A stretch of DNA of 64,000 nt from an uncultured Bacteroides sp. Its GTDB lineage: Bacteria > Bacteroidota > Bacteroidia > Bacteroidales > Bacteroidaceae. The stretch's first letter is position 1, and each line of letters starts with the position of its first letter. The notes beneath the pieces were generated by a model. That model was given only the letters and a program-made list of their open reading frames with translations. It was not told where the DNA came from and did not search any database. A program made the translations under genes and the position numbers. The stretch is from NCBI GenBank assembly GCA_900555635.1, contig USLU01000022.1, positions 7,114-71,113 on the forward strand. The letters run 5' to 3'. Of this stretch, positions 9,757-19,564 are shown piece by piece.

Positions 9757-10212
9757 TTAATGAAGGAAGTCTGCACGCATCGGAGCAAAACAGTCAATAA
9801 GCACTCCGGGCTCCAGACAAACACACCCATGAAGAATATCGGGTTCCATATAAAGACCGTCACCTGCCTGAACTATTTTCTTCTCACCTCCTATTGTAAA
9901 CTCAAATTTACCACTTGCCACATAAGTGGTTTGTGTATGGTAGTGGGTATGAGGAGTACCGATAGCTCCTTTCTCAAACTTAACTTTGACTAGCATCACT
10001 TGCCCGTCATAGCCCATAATCTGCCTGGTTACACCTTCGCCGGCAGGCTCCCATTCTTTATCCTTTTCATAAACAAAAGTTTCACTTCTTGTTTTCTTAA
10101 CAGGGGACTCAGGAGTTTCATTGGCTGGGGTAGCGTATATTCTAGTCATCGCCAAGATTGAAAGACCAATTGTACATATACACTTTTTCCATGCTTTCAT
10201 TTTCATAATCAA
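9757..10212 (-). CDS. Periplasmic cupin, KdgF-like
   Basis: A 151-residue exported small cupin. A basic N-terminus and hydrophobic stretch (about 12-27) form a signal peptide. The single cupin barrel (about 65-145) has metal-ligand motif HTHYHTQ and a later histidine in DILHGC; the end, GVLIDCFAPMRADFL, resembles KdgF proteins. KdgF accelerates conversion of 4,5-unsaturated monouronates to the ketonized form in pectin and alginate pathways. Here GH88 would release the same unsaturated uronate from heparin, so a periplasmic KdgF-type role is plausible but inferred. It lies 23 bases after the mutarotase gene. Confidence 0.72.
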   Translation of the reverse strand: MIMKMKAWKKCICTIGLSILAMTRIYATPANETPESPVKKTRSETFVYEKDKEWEPAGEGVTRQIMGYDGQVMLVKVKFEKGAIGTPHTHYHTQTTYVASGKFEFTIGGEKKIVQAGDGLYMEPDILHGCVCLEPGVLIDCFAPMRADFLH

Positions 10213-10235
10213 TAATTTTTAGTGGATTAAATATG

Positions 10236-11357
10236 TTATTCTAATAAAATTTCAAATTTATACACCGTAGTCTGCCGGTAAGTTTCACCCGGTCGCAATA
10301 TTGTAGAAGGAAAATGGGGGTTATTGGGAGAATCGGGGAAATGCTGCATTTCAAGACAAAATCCATAGTATTTGCCATACTTTCTATTACCATGCCCATT
10401 CAAATAGCCCATATTAGAAGTCGGGATATAAAATTGCATTCCGGGTTCGGTAGTATATGCTTTCAGTACTCGTCCGGAGACGGGTTCTGTAACGGTAGCC
10501 ACCAACTCTAAAGAATCGGCACATTTGTTTAGTTTATAATTGATGTCGTAAGTTTTTTCCATCCGGTGAATTTGCTTTTCGACTGTTTGCGGAGTTCTGA
10601 AGTCATACTCCGTTCCTGCAACTGCCCTTAGTTCTCCCGTAGGGATACCTGTTGAATCTGTCGGAGTAATAGAGTCTGCATAAAGCGTATAAAGATGATT
10701 TAATACAGACTCCTTGCATCCTGTCAGATTGAAATAGCTATGATTAGTGAAGTTCACTACGGTTGGGCAATCGGTGGTTGCTGTATAATCCAGAATTATT
10801 TCGTTACGATTGGTCAGTTTATATGCGATTGACAGATTGAGATTACCGGGAAATCCTCCTTCAAGATGAGGACTTTTATAAGAAAAACAGATTATAGCTG
10901 TGTCTTTCACCACATAAAAAGTATCTGTTTGGAATATCTGAGTATTGAATCCACAGCTTCCACCATGAACAGAGTTTCCTTTGCTGTTCTTTTCAAGCTG
11001 AATGATCTGGTTATCCAAATAAAACTCCCCATTCTTGATTCTATTGGCAAATCTACCTACAGTTGCACCAAACTTAGGATGCTTACCCAGATAACTTGTC
11101 AGACTGTCGAAACCCAGAACTACATGTTCAAAGTTTCCGTCCCTATCAGGTACAGAAACGGAAACCAATGTGGCAGCAAAATTGGTAACCTCAATGGTCA
11201 TTCCATTTCTATTCGTCAAGCTGAAAAGCCTGACAGGCTTACCATCTTCCTCTATTTGCCCGACTTCGCAAACTGATAGTACTAACGACTTAGACTGCTT
11301 GCATGCAACCAACAAGGGTAGAATAAACAACAAAAAAACTATATTACGTTTTCTCAT
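10236..11357 (-). CDS. Aldose 1-epimerase (mutarotase), lipoprotein
   Basis: A 373-residue GalM-like protein interconverting alpha and beta anomers. The lipoprotein signal ends LLVAC (Cys19). Motifs GATVGRFANRIKNG, GNSVHGG, NFTNHSYFNLTG and FCLEMQHFPDSPN carry the catalytic histidines and glutamate of the family. The start is 3 bases past the regulator stop, so the two are probably cotranscribed. In this locus it could act on free hexosamine or uronate released by GH88 and sulfatases; the actual sugar is unknown. Confidence 0.88.
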   Translation of the reverse strand: MRKRNIVFLLFILPLLVACKQSKSLVLSVCEVGQIEEDGKPVRLFSLTNRNGMTIEVTNFAATLVSVSVPDRDGNFEHVVLGFDSLTSYLGKHPKFGATVGRFANRIKNGEFYLDNQIIQLEKNSKGNSVHGGSCGFNTQIFQTDTFYVVKDTAIICFSYKSPHLEGGFPGNLNLSIAYKLTNRNEIILDYTATTDCPTVVNFTNHSYFNLTGCKESVLNHLYTLYADSITPTDSTGIPTGELRAVAGTEYDFRTPQTVEKQIHRMEKTYDINYKLNKCADSLELVATVTEPVSGRVLKAYTTEPGMQFYIPTSNMGYLNGHGNRKYGKYYGFCLEMQHFPDSPNNPHFPSTILRPGETYRQTTVYKFEILLE

Positions 11358-11360
11358 AAC

Positions 11361-14300
11361 TTATTTCTTTCCATATTCCGTAGGCAGGCAACCGATATAC
11401 TTCTTGAAGCGCGCTGCAAAATAAGATGGAGTATTATATCCCACCATAAAGCTGATTTCAGATACATTGTACTTCCCTTCCTGCAAAAGTTGGCATGCGC
11501 GGTTAAATCGTATTTTATGGATAAAATCGATAGCAGACTTACCTGTTATTGCCTTCAATTTCAGATGAAGATTGGAACGGCTCATGTTCATTTCACGCGC
11601 AAACTGTTCGGTAGAGAATTCTACATTATCCATATTCTTTTCAATCACTGCAATCGCTTTTTTCAGCAGTTCTTCATCCATCGTGTTGTTAGTAAGCTTT
11701 TCCGGTTCGATTTCGGTCGTATTGGAGTAGCGTTCAAAGATACGATAACGTGTGCGCAGCATGTTCATAATCTTTGCTTTCAGTACTCCCATCGAGAAAG
11801 GTTTGGCTATGTAATCATCCGCTCCTACCTGTAATCCTTCCAACTGATATTTAATATCGGCTTTGGCAGACAGCATATAAACCGGAATATGACAAGTACG
11901 CAAGTTCTGTTTCACCAACTTACATAGTTTGACACCATCCATGACGGGCATCATGACATCTGTTATTATCAAGTCGACTTCTTCTTCTTTCAAGATATCC
12001 AATGCTTTTTGTCCATTTTCAGCTTCCAACATATTGAACAAGCCCGACAATCCATTCACCAGATATTGCCTCAACTCTTTATTGTCTTCAACCACCAGAA
12101 GTGTTCCACGTTTATTAGTATCCTCGTCCTCTCCATTTTCTGTATGGGTTTCTTCATCATCCCCAATGTACACATCATGTGCATTGGTAGAATACACCCG
12201 CTGGTCTTCCGCATTCTCTTGCTCTCCAAGCAGTTCCTTGGGGCTATATGCAGATTTGTCTTGTGGCAGATAGATGGAGAAAGTAGAGCCTTTTCCGGGT
12301 TCACTTTCCAAAGCAATCCTACCATGATGCAACTCAACCAATCGCTGTACCAGGGAAAGACCGATACCACTGCCTTCGCGTCCACTTTCCACTTGATAGA
12401 AGCGTTCAAAAATCTTCGCTTGCTTCTCTTTAGGAATGCCGATGCCTGTATCTGCGACTTGCAGTACAAGATTTCCTGCCTCCTGATACAGTTTTACCGT
12501 AATACTTTCTCCCTCTTCGGTATATTTAAAAGCATTCGACAGCAAGTTATTAACTATCAAGTCCAGATAGTTTTCATCGAATAGCAGTTCTTTATCCTGC
12601 AACTCAGTATAGAAATTATAATCTATATCTTTTTTCTTCGCCAAACTTTCATAGTTAATGAAGCTATTTAAAACTCTTTTGTAAGCATTGGCACTCACCA
12701 GTCTTAACTCAAAAATTCCCAATTCAGCCCGTCGGTAATCCATCAATTGATTGACGAGATGCAGTAAGCGGTTTGTATTTCTTTGTATGTAGAGCAACTG
12801 TTCATGTTCCCAATGTCCGGATATACGGCTTAGTAACTCCTGCAAAGGTGCCACAATCAGGGTAAGAGGAGTGCGTAACTCGTGCGAGATATTGACATAA
12901 AAACGAATCTTCATCTGGCTGATTTCTTCCCGTTTCTCCTTGTCCAGTCTCTCCATACGGATTTCTGCCTGCATACTCTTACGTAACCAGAAGTAACGAA
13001 CTATGCCGAATACCAGCAGTAAGAAGGACAAAGCAAATAAAGAAAGCGCCCACCAGGTGCAATACCAAACAGGCAGAACACGTATATGCAACACAGTAGG
13101 TTCGTCATTCCACTTGCCGTCATTATTCGCCGCCTTTATATAAAAAGTATAGTCTCCTGCCGGCAAATTAGAGTACGAAACCGGACTGATATCATTCTGT
13201 CTATACCATTCATCATTATACCCTTCCAATTTATAGGCGAAGGTATTGTGCTTACCGGCAATGTAATTAGACACCACAAAAGATATGGCAAATGAGTTCT
13301 GTGTAGAAGTTAAAGTGATATGATCCGCATATTCAATTGTTTCACTTAAAATACCGGTTTCGTCATTAGGCAGAACTTCCTTATTATAAACAAACAGTTT
13401 ATTGATTACCGGTTTAGGAGCATAAGGATTATCGATCAAGGTTTCCGGGCGGAACAATGTAATACCATTAACACCACCAAATAGCATATAGCCGTTATCC
13501 TTACGGCAATAAGAACCGGCATTAAACTGATTGCCCTGCAAGCCGTCCAGTATAGTGAAGTTACGGAACTTTCCATTTTCGGGATTCAAACAACTCAGTC
13601 CCTGATTGGTGCTTATCCACAAGCGGGCATAGGCATCTTCCATGATACCATAAATGACATTACTTGGCAAGCCGTCCGCCGTGGTATATTGCACTATTTG
13701 GGGGTCGCCTTCTTTCATTGCGAAAAGTCCGCTACGTGTCCCTATCCAGATATATCCGGACGCAGATTCATAAAAGCAGTTCACAAATGCCTGCTGTAGT
13801 ATTGGTGCTATATGAAAATCCGTATTAATCAGGAAATCAGATCCTATCTGATTGTAGACCGAAACGCCCATTTCACCCCCTACCCATACACGTTTTTTGG
13901 AGTCACGGAACAGCAGGCGGTTATATTGCTGCAATTTACGTCCGTTCTTGTCTTTATTGACAATTGTAAAATTGCGCTTGTCGATATCGAAATGCAACAG
14001 ATATTCCAGTGAGGCTACCCAAAGTCCTCCATTTTCATCCGAGATGATAGAGTAAATATTATTGCTAGGCAAGTTGCTGTTCTGACGATTGTAGTATTCT
14101 ACTTGCCCCGATTTACGATGAAGTGCCATCATACCTCCGGCATGGGCTCCTACATAAATTTTATCATGCGCTTCGTCTACATATACAGTTTTAATATCCT
14201 TGAAAGGTACATCCAATGCCCCCGACTGAAACAAATAATTCTTATATATTTTTGAGGTGGAATCATAGAAGTTTAGCCCACCGTCGCTTGTTCCAATCCA

Positions 14301-15401
14301 TAAGTTATGTCCTTTGTCTTCCACAATGCAGCTCACGACATTATTGCTAAGTGAATTCAGAAAAGGAACATGCTTTACTCGCTGGAAACGGTTGCAGAGA
14401 GGATGGTAATAGTTCAATCCACCCCAGTATGTACCTAGCCACATGCCGCCTTGTGAATCTCGGAAGATGCTTCGAACCGAGTTCTGCGACAAACTTCCTT
14501 CTTGTATCTCGGAACTTTTTATGGAAGAAAAACTGTCTGTTGCCTCTTTATAGATATTCAGTCCGCTATAAGTCCCTACCCATAAACGATTTTCTGTATC
14601 CAATTCCAGTGAGCGTACATAGTTGGATATCAATCCCGACTGCCCATTTTCACTTCGGTAGTTCTTCAATTCTTTGGTCTTGATGTCATACATATATAAA
14701 CCATTTCCTTCGGTTGCCATCCATATCCGGCTGAACATCTGACACAAAACCGCATGTATTCGTACATCGGCAGGTATGCTTACTAGTTTTTCAAGTTTGC
14801 CTCCCGATAAACTATAGGTATATAACCCTTCTTCGGCACCGATATAAATACATTCCCCCTGGCGGGCTAATACTGTGGGCTTCAGCGAATGCAACGAGAA
14901 CAAGGTGTCATTCAGAAAGCATTCTTTCTTAACATCAAAAAGCAAAATACCTTCTGTTGTACCCAACATCAACCAGTCTTCTTTAATGGGAGCAATGCTG
15001 TTAATGGCCACATTGGTGCCGTTCTTCTTATAATAGTAATTGGAAAAGGTATTTTTACGGCGATTGTAGAAAGATAAGCCTTCGCGGGTGCCCACCCAAA
15101 TCTGATCCGAATCATCAATAGCGATGCATCGTGTTATATCACAGGCAATGCTGTTAGGATCTGTATATTCATGGCGATACACAGTAAAATTGTAACCATC
15201 GTACTTATTCACGCCATCGTACGTTGCAAACCATAAATTCCCCTCTTTATCCTGATTAATTGCAAATATCGTGCTGTGCGATAGCCCTTCTTCCATGCCG
15301 ATATGAGAAAAATAGATATCTTCTGTTGACCCGGCATTCAATATGTGCGGAAGCAATCCTCCTAAAAGTACTAACAATATTTGTTTTATTTTCATATTCA
15401 T
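11361..15401 (-). CDS. Hybrid two-component system regulator (HTCS)
   Basis: A 1346-residue one-protein sensor and regulator. Signal peptide (about 1-23); 14-blade-type double beta-propeller of reg_prop repeats (GNLWFATYDGVNKYDG, RLWVGTYSGLN and similar, about 30-690); Y_Y_Y domain (about 700-775); membrane helix near 785; histidine kinase with NISHELRTPLTLI (phospho-His about 837) and NLLSNAFKYTEEGE; receiver with IITDVMMPVMDG (Asp about 1149); C-terminal AraC-type DNA-binding domain. The periplasmic sensor would bind heparin oligosaccharides, like BT4663, and activate the locus. Confidence 0.95.
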   Translation of the reverse strand: MNMKIKQILLVLLGGLLPHILNAGSTEDIYFSHIGMEEGLSHSTIFAINQDKEGNLWFATYDGVNKYDGYNFTVYRHEYTDPNSIACDITRCIAIDDSDQIWVGTREGLSFYNRRKNTFSNYYYKKNGTNVAINSIAPIKEDWLMLGTTEGILLFDVKKECFLNDTLFSLHSLKPTVLARQGECIYIGAEEGLYTYSLSGGKLEKLVSIPADVRIHAVLCQMFSRIWMATEGNGLYMYDIKTKELKNYRSENGQSGLISNYVRSLELDTENRLWVGTYSGLNIYKEATDSFSSIKSSEIQEGSLSQNSVRSIFRDSQGGMWLGTYWGGLNYYHPLCNRFQRVKHVPFLNSLSNNVVSCIVEDKGHNLWIGTSDGGLNFYDSTSKIYKNYLFQSGALDVPFKDIKTVYVDEAHDKIYVGAHAGGMMALHRKSGQVEYYNRQNSNLPSNNIYSIISDENGGLWVASLEYLLHFDIDKRNFTIVNKDKNGRKLQQYNRLLFRDSKKRVWVGGEMGVSVYNQIGSDFLINTDFHIAPILQQAFVNCFYESASGYIWIGTRSGLFAMKEGDPQIVQYTTADGLPSNVIYGIMEDAYARLWISTNQGLSCLNPENGKFRNFTILDGLQGNQFNAGSYCRKDNGYMLFGGVNGITLFRPETLIDNPYAPKPVINKLFVYNKEVLPNDETGILSETIEYADHITLTSTQNSFAISFVVSNYIAGKHNTFAYKLEGYNDEWYRQNDISPVSYSNLPAGDYTFYIKAANNDGKWNDEPTVLHIRVLPVWYCTWWALSLFALSFLLLVFGIVRYFWLRKSMQAEIRMERLDKEKREEISQMKIRFYVNISHELRTPLTLIVAPLQELLSRISGHWEHEQLLYIQRNTNRLLHLVNQLMDYRRAELGIFELRLVSANAYKRVLNSFINYESLAKKKDIDYNFYTELQDKELLFDENYLDLIVNNLLSNAFKYTEEGESITVKLYQEAGNLVLQVADTGIGIPKEKQAKIFERFYQVESGREGSGIGLSLVQRLVELHHGRIALESEPGKGSTFSIYLPQDKSAYSPKELLGEQENAEDQRVYSTNAHDVYIGDDEETHTENGEDEDTNKRGTLLVVEDNKELRQYLVNGLSGLFNMLEAENGQKALDILKEEEVDLIITDVMMPVMDGVKLCKLVKQNLRTCHIPVYMLSAKADIKYQLEGLQVGADDYIAKPFSMGVLKAKIMNMLRTRYRIFERYSNTTEIEPEKLTNNTMDEELLKKAIAVIEKNMDNVEFSTEQFAREMNMSRSNLHLKLKAITGKSAIDFIHKIRFNRACQLLQEGKYNVSEISFMVGYNTPSYFAARFKKYIGCLPTEYGKK

Positions 15402-15432
15402 ATCTTATTATGAGACAAATAAACAAAATATA

Positions 15433-17331
15433 TTATCGAAAAAGAATATCTATACAAATTTTCTTCTCTGTACCATCAGGAATTATCCGCAAAGGTACAA
15501 AAGAAAAACCGGGAACAGGATTGAAAATTCGCCCATCTTTATCGGTAGGAGCAACTTCTATACATCCGGCTGTACAGGTTATGGATAAAATGCCTCCTTC
15601 CTTCTTGATAGATACTTCCTTGGAAGTTACTTTCACTGCTTCTGTAGGGGATGCAATAACCGGTAACATAAAGAATGTACCTTCATAACAGTTATCCACA
15701 GTTATTCCTACACCTTTTTTTGTATAGGTATAGTCCAGTGTTATTGGAATTTCTCCTTGTGAGGGAGATTTTTGATTTATATCGACTAAATGGGTATTCA
15801 CGGTAAAACGATAACCATTCTTTTCGGTATGGCAGATAATATCTGTATTCAGATCATCGAGATTGCTGTATACATTTCCATTTTGCATGAGTTCTATTCG
15901 TGGTGTACCTCCCATGATATATTCGCGACTGTTGCTCTGCATATTGGGAGCTTCAATCAATTGATATTGGTTCATGGTGGCAGCAAATATAGGCCCTGCC
16001 TGTGCATGCCACAACATGGAGAGTGCACCTCCCATCGGATGAGTGCCTTTTGTTTTATACTCTGCATCATATCCGGTAAATGTAGCACGCCAAGAGCCTT
16101 GGGAAATGAGCCAGGTATGAATATCCTTGAAGTATTTCATACCATAGGCTTTGTCACGGGGAAGTTCTTTAGAAGAAGTAACATTCAAAGAAGGCAGTTC
16201 TAAAAAAGAAGTAATAGCTTTAGCATGCCCGAATGTATGATGAATGCAGGGAGGAATGCCGCAGGCACGATAATGCATGCCACCATAGAGCAATCCGTCG
16301 AAAGTAGCCTTTTTCAGCAACTGTACATTGCGGCGGATTGCTTCCAGATACTCAGGATGTTGAGCCGCCATTGCATAGTAACCTCCCATGAAACCATCGC
16401 TAGTACGTCCGCCCCAATAAGTCCATTTAAAACTGCGGGTTCCCCAGCTATTGTCCCAAGCACCATCGGGCAACATGAATTCAAGATGAGTAGCCATTGA
16501 ACGGTCTACTAGAGCCAACAATTCAGTATCTCTCGCCATAATGGCATAATATGTCATGTTCGGCAAAGCTTCTTCTACATTATAAAGTAAGTCTATTGGC
16601 AGACAACCGTTCCTGGTCTTTGACCATACGTTAGGACCTTCGCCAAACAGGAACGTATCGTTTTCTGTGAAAAAACTTTTTAAATCGTCAGCTACCTGAC
16701 GGGCTTCTTTCTGAAAGTCAGGTCGGTTACACATCTCACCTATGGCATACAGGGCGTAAGTAGCCGAAGCTTGATAGTTCACATTCATATTCCGCATACC
16801 ATTCCGTTTGCGGCTATATATAAAAGGAGTTGCCATCATAAACTCACCGGCTTCTACCAGCCTTTGCTTCCAATGGTTCCGGGTGGAATCGTCTAACAAA
16901 TGACCATGATAGTGCAGTGCTTCATAAAGGGCGATGGAAGCAAAGACTGTCGTGCCATTCCAGTCGGAGACATGTACATCGTTCATCCACGAGCCATTAG
17001 GAAGATGCACGTTTTCCATCCATGCCATCAAGCGCTTGGCAGCAATAAGATACTTTTCATTGTGGGTATTTTCCGCCAGATACATTAATGGGAGTACAGC
17101 GTCTCCAATGCGTCCATGAATACGGGCACAGGCAGGGCACAGAACGCCACCATCGAGAGACGGATGCAGATTGTCAAGCTGATAAGTAAGGAAGGTATCC
17201 ATCCACTCCGTCAGCAACTTTACTGATTCAAAACGTAAAGAATTATCAAACGACTGACTTTTATTTTCAGTCTCTTGGCCAGATAAGAATGACGCACTTA
17301 ACAGCAGTAGTACGAAGATTAAGTTTCTCAT
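15433..17331 (-). CDS. Exported protein of unknown function, putative toroid enzyme
   Basis: I do not recognise the family of this 632-residue protein. A signal peptide ends near FLSGQ (19). Residues about 30-400 are rich in repeated helical pairs with aromatic and small residues, as in (alpha/alpha) toroid glycosidases and lyases. Distinctive segments are GGVLCPACARIHGRIGDA, GMRNMNVNYQASATYALY and YGGMHYRACGIPPCIHHTFG (paired Cys and clustered His). The C-terminal 200 residues look like beta-sandwich. It lies 31 bases upstream of the regulator and divergent from the sulfatase/PL13 pair, so a role in glycosaminoglycan breakdown is likely; lyase or hydrolase cannot be decided. Confidence 0.6.
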   Translation of the reverse strand: MRNLIFVLLLLSASFLSGQETENKSQSFDNSLRFESVKLLTEWMDTFLTYQLDNLHPSLDGGVLCPACARIHGRIGDAVLPLMYLAENTHNEKYLIAAKRLMAWMENVHLPNGSWMNDVHVSDWNGTTVFASIALYEALHYHGHLLDDSTRNHWKQRLVEAGEFMMATPFIYSRKRNGMRNMNVNYQASATYALYAIGEMCNRPDFQKEARQVADDLKSFFTENDTFLFGEGPNVWSKTRNGCLPIDLLYNVEEALPNMTYYAIMARDTELLALVDRSMATHLEFMLPDGAWDNSWGTRSFKWTYWGGRTSDGFMGGYYAMAAQHPEYLEAIRRNVQLLKKATFDGLLYGGMHYRACGIPPCIHHTFGHAKAITSFLELPSLNVTSSKELPRDKAYGMKYFKDIHTWLISQGSWRATFTGYDAEYKTKGTHPMGGALSMLWHAQAGPIFAATMNQYQLIEAPNMQSNSREYIMGGTPRIELMQNGNVYSNLDDLNTDIICHTEKNGYRFTVNTHLVDINQKSPSQGEIPITLDYTYTKKGVGITVDNCYEGTFFMLPVIASPTEAVKVTSKEVSIKKEGGILSITCTAGCIEVAPTDKDGRIFNPVPGFSFVPLRIIPDGTEKKICIDILFR

Positions 17332-17577
17332 GTTTTTCTGATTAGATTACAATTTCAAAAGTAGAAGATTGTTTCCAGTCTTTACACCTCTTTTATATAA
17401 TATACTATCCACATTCGTCCATAAGCAACCGTAATATTGTTGAATCACTGCTAATATTGTCGAAATATGGCTCCTCAAAACAATATTAGCACTCTTTTCG
17501 ACATAAGAAAGCACTTGCTATGTAGAAACGCCCTACTTTAGCTTCCGGAAAATATCATCCTTAATACCTACTATTTT
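17332..17577. promoter_or_regulatory. Divergent PUL promoter region with repeated motif
   Basis: A minus-strand -7 box TACTTTTG (17356-17363) serves the 632-residue protein; a plus-strand TACTTTAG (17534-17541) serves the sulfatase. Between them TAATATTGTTGAA (17432) and TAATATTGTCGAA (17452) repeat directly with a 20-base step, and CAATATTAGC (17481) repeats the core inverted. The spacing of two helical turns suits an AraC-type activator such as the HTCS; binding is inferred. Confidence 0.5.
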
Positions 17578-19539
17578 ATGAGACACTTACCTTTATTATT
17601 TTGCACTGCTTACTGCGGTTTATATTCCATGCACACCGAAGCATCCGACAAAAAAAACGAAAGGCCCAATATTCTTTGGTTAACCTTCGAAGATACCAGT
17701 GCTTACGAATTTGGTTGCTATGGCAATAATGATGTACATACCCCCAATGCAGACAGCCTCGCAGCTCGCGGCATACAATTTATGAATGCGTGGTCTGTAG
17801 CTCCACAAAGTTCGGCAGCACGTTCATCGCTTATCACCGGATGTTATTCTTCTACATACGGAATGGACATACATCCTGTTCCTTATGATACTCCTGCCGA
17901 CCTTTTTTTCCCTCAAAGATTGCGTGAAGCCGGTTATTACTGCACCAACAACAGTAAAACTCATTACAACTCAACTACAGATAACAAAAGTTGTTGGGAC
18001 GAATGCAACAACAAAGCATCCTATAACAGTCCGAAACGAGGAAAAGACCAACCTTTCTTTGCCGTATACAATACAGTAACTTCTCACATGGGACGCGTCC
18101 GCACGTTCCATACCGACGGACGCAGGGATTATACACAAGAAGGTATTTATCCGCAACAGCTTACTCTACCTTCTTATGTGCCCGATCTGCCCGAAGTGCG
18201 GTCGGATTATGCCGGACATCTGGAAGCGGTACAAGATGTAGATACCTGGTTGGGCTTCTTCCTGAAAGACTTAAAGGAAAAAGGGTTGGATGACAATACA
18301 ATCATATTCTTTTTCAGCGATCATGGTGGTTGTGTGGCACGCGGTAAAGGTTATCTATATGAAAGTGGATTAAAGGTTCCTATGTTAGCATACTTCCCTC
18401 CCAAATGGCAACACCTGGCAAATGGCGCAAAAGGCAAAGAGAACGGCTTGGTGAATTTTACCGATTTGGGGCCGACAGTACTTAGTTTAGCAGGTGTAAA
18501 GCCTCCCAAGCAGATGCAAGGCAAAGCTCTCTACGGAAAATTCGCCAGTAAAGAGAAGCGTGAAGTTCAGTTTGCACTGGCAGCCAACCAACTACATCAC
18601 TTTATGCCAGTACGTGCAGTCACCGACGGGCACTTCAAGTATATCCGCAGCTATATCCCTTACCGCCAGTTTGCTTTGCGTAATTATTACCAATGGGGTA
18701 TGCCATCCAATAAAGCTTGGGATAAACTCGTATTGGGAGGGCATAATACAAACCCTGACTGGGCGCTGACTTTCGAGGCTCATCCGGCAGACATGCTGTT
18801 CGACCTGGAAAAAGATCCGGGCGAGTTGCACGATTTATCGGGTTGTCCGGAATATGCAGAAGTACTTTCCAAAATGCGTCAGGCATTATCCGACCATATC
18901 CGTTCTACTGTAGACCTGGGATTCTTCTTGCCCGACTCACGTACCGGACATATCCTTTATGACAAAGTACGCAAAGAAAAGTATCCGTTAGAAGAACTTT
19001 ATAATCTTGTGGAGTTGGCCGGAAACGCTACCACAACCCATCTTCCACTATTAGAGAGAGCCATTAACAGTCCTCTCACTGAAATGAGATTCTGGGGTGC
19101 TGTGGGATATGCCAAACTTGCCAGAGAGAAACAAATCACTACTTGTCCGCCAGCCTTATTGGCACTCCTGCAAGATGATAATCCGTATATTGCCTCCGAA
19201 GCCGCATACGCTGCCGCCTATCTAGGCAAAGCACAGGAAGGCATTGCCCGCCTTGTTACCCCCGTTCAGGAAAGTGATCGAAAAATAGGTTATTCCTCCT
19301 TGGAATGTATATCTTTAGACCCTGAAATGCGTGGTTATATCCGCCCCTTCCTTCCACAACTGAAAGAAGCAGCAGAAACCCTGCCACGCCTTGAAAATGA
19401 AGATGCCGGCTTGATGGCACGCGGTATTCTTGTGAATCTAGGCGAGATGGATATCAAAGACCTGCACGGTCCCGAAGCCTATAAACAAGGATTAAAGCTG
19501 AACCACGGACGTAGACCTATGGTTCCGCTACCCAACTAA
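17578..19539 (+). CDS. Serine-type sulfatase with C-terminal repeat domain
   Basis: A 653-residue exported S1-family sulfatase. After a signal peptide (about 1-22) come ILWLTFEDTS (metal site), the activation motif S78-S-A-A-R82 (serine type, alanine at the usual proline position) and FFFSDHGGCVARGKG. The last about 150 residues contain helical segments (LTEMRFWGAVGYAKLA, NPYIASEAAYAAAYLGKA) like HEAT repeats, an extension beyond the catalytic domain. With PL13 next it should act on heparin/heparan. N- or 2-O-desulfation is possible because the other sulfatase resembles a 6-O enzyme, but specificity is not shown. Confidence 0.85.
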   Translation: MRHLPLLFCTAYCGLYSMHTEASDKKNERPNILWLTFEDTSAYEFGCYGNNDVHTPNADSLAARGIQFMNAWSVAPQSSAARSSLITGCYSSTYGMDIHPVPYDTPADLFFPQRLREAGYYCTNNSKTHYNSTTDNKSCWDECNNKASYNSPKRGKDQPFFAVYNTVTSHMGRVRTFHTDGRRDYTQEGIYPQQLTLPSYVPDLPEVRSDYAGHLEAVQDVDTWLGFFLKDLKEKGLDDNTIIFFFSDHGGCVARGKGYLYESGLKVPMLAYFPPKWQHLANGAKGKENGLVNFTDLGPTVLSLAGVKPPKQMQGKALYGKFASKEKREVQFALAANQLHHFMPVRAVTDGHFKYIRSYIPYRQFALRNYYQWGMPSNKAWDKLVLGGHNTNPDWALTFEAHPADMLFDLEKDPGELHDLSGCPEYAEVLSKMRQALSDHIRSTVDLGFFLPDSRTGHILYDKVRKEKYPLEELYNLVELAGNATTTHLPLLERAINSPLTEMRFWGAVGYAKLAREKQITTCPPALLALLQDDNPYIASEAAYAAAYLGKAQEGIARLVTPVQESDRKIGYSSLECISLDPEMRGYIRPFLPQLKEAAETLPRLENEDAGLMARGILVNLGEMDIKDLHGPEAYKQGLKLNHGRRPMVPLPN

Positions 19540-19564
19540 TTTGCAATCATAATATTAATAAAGA

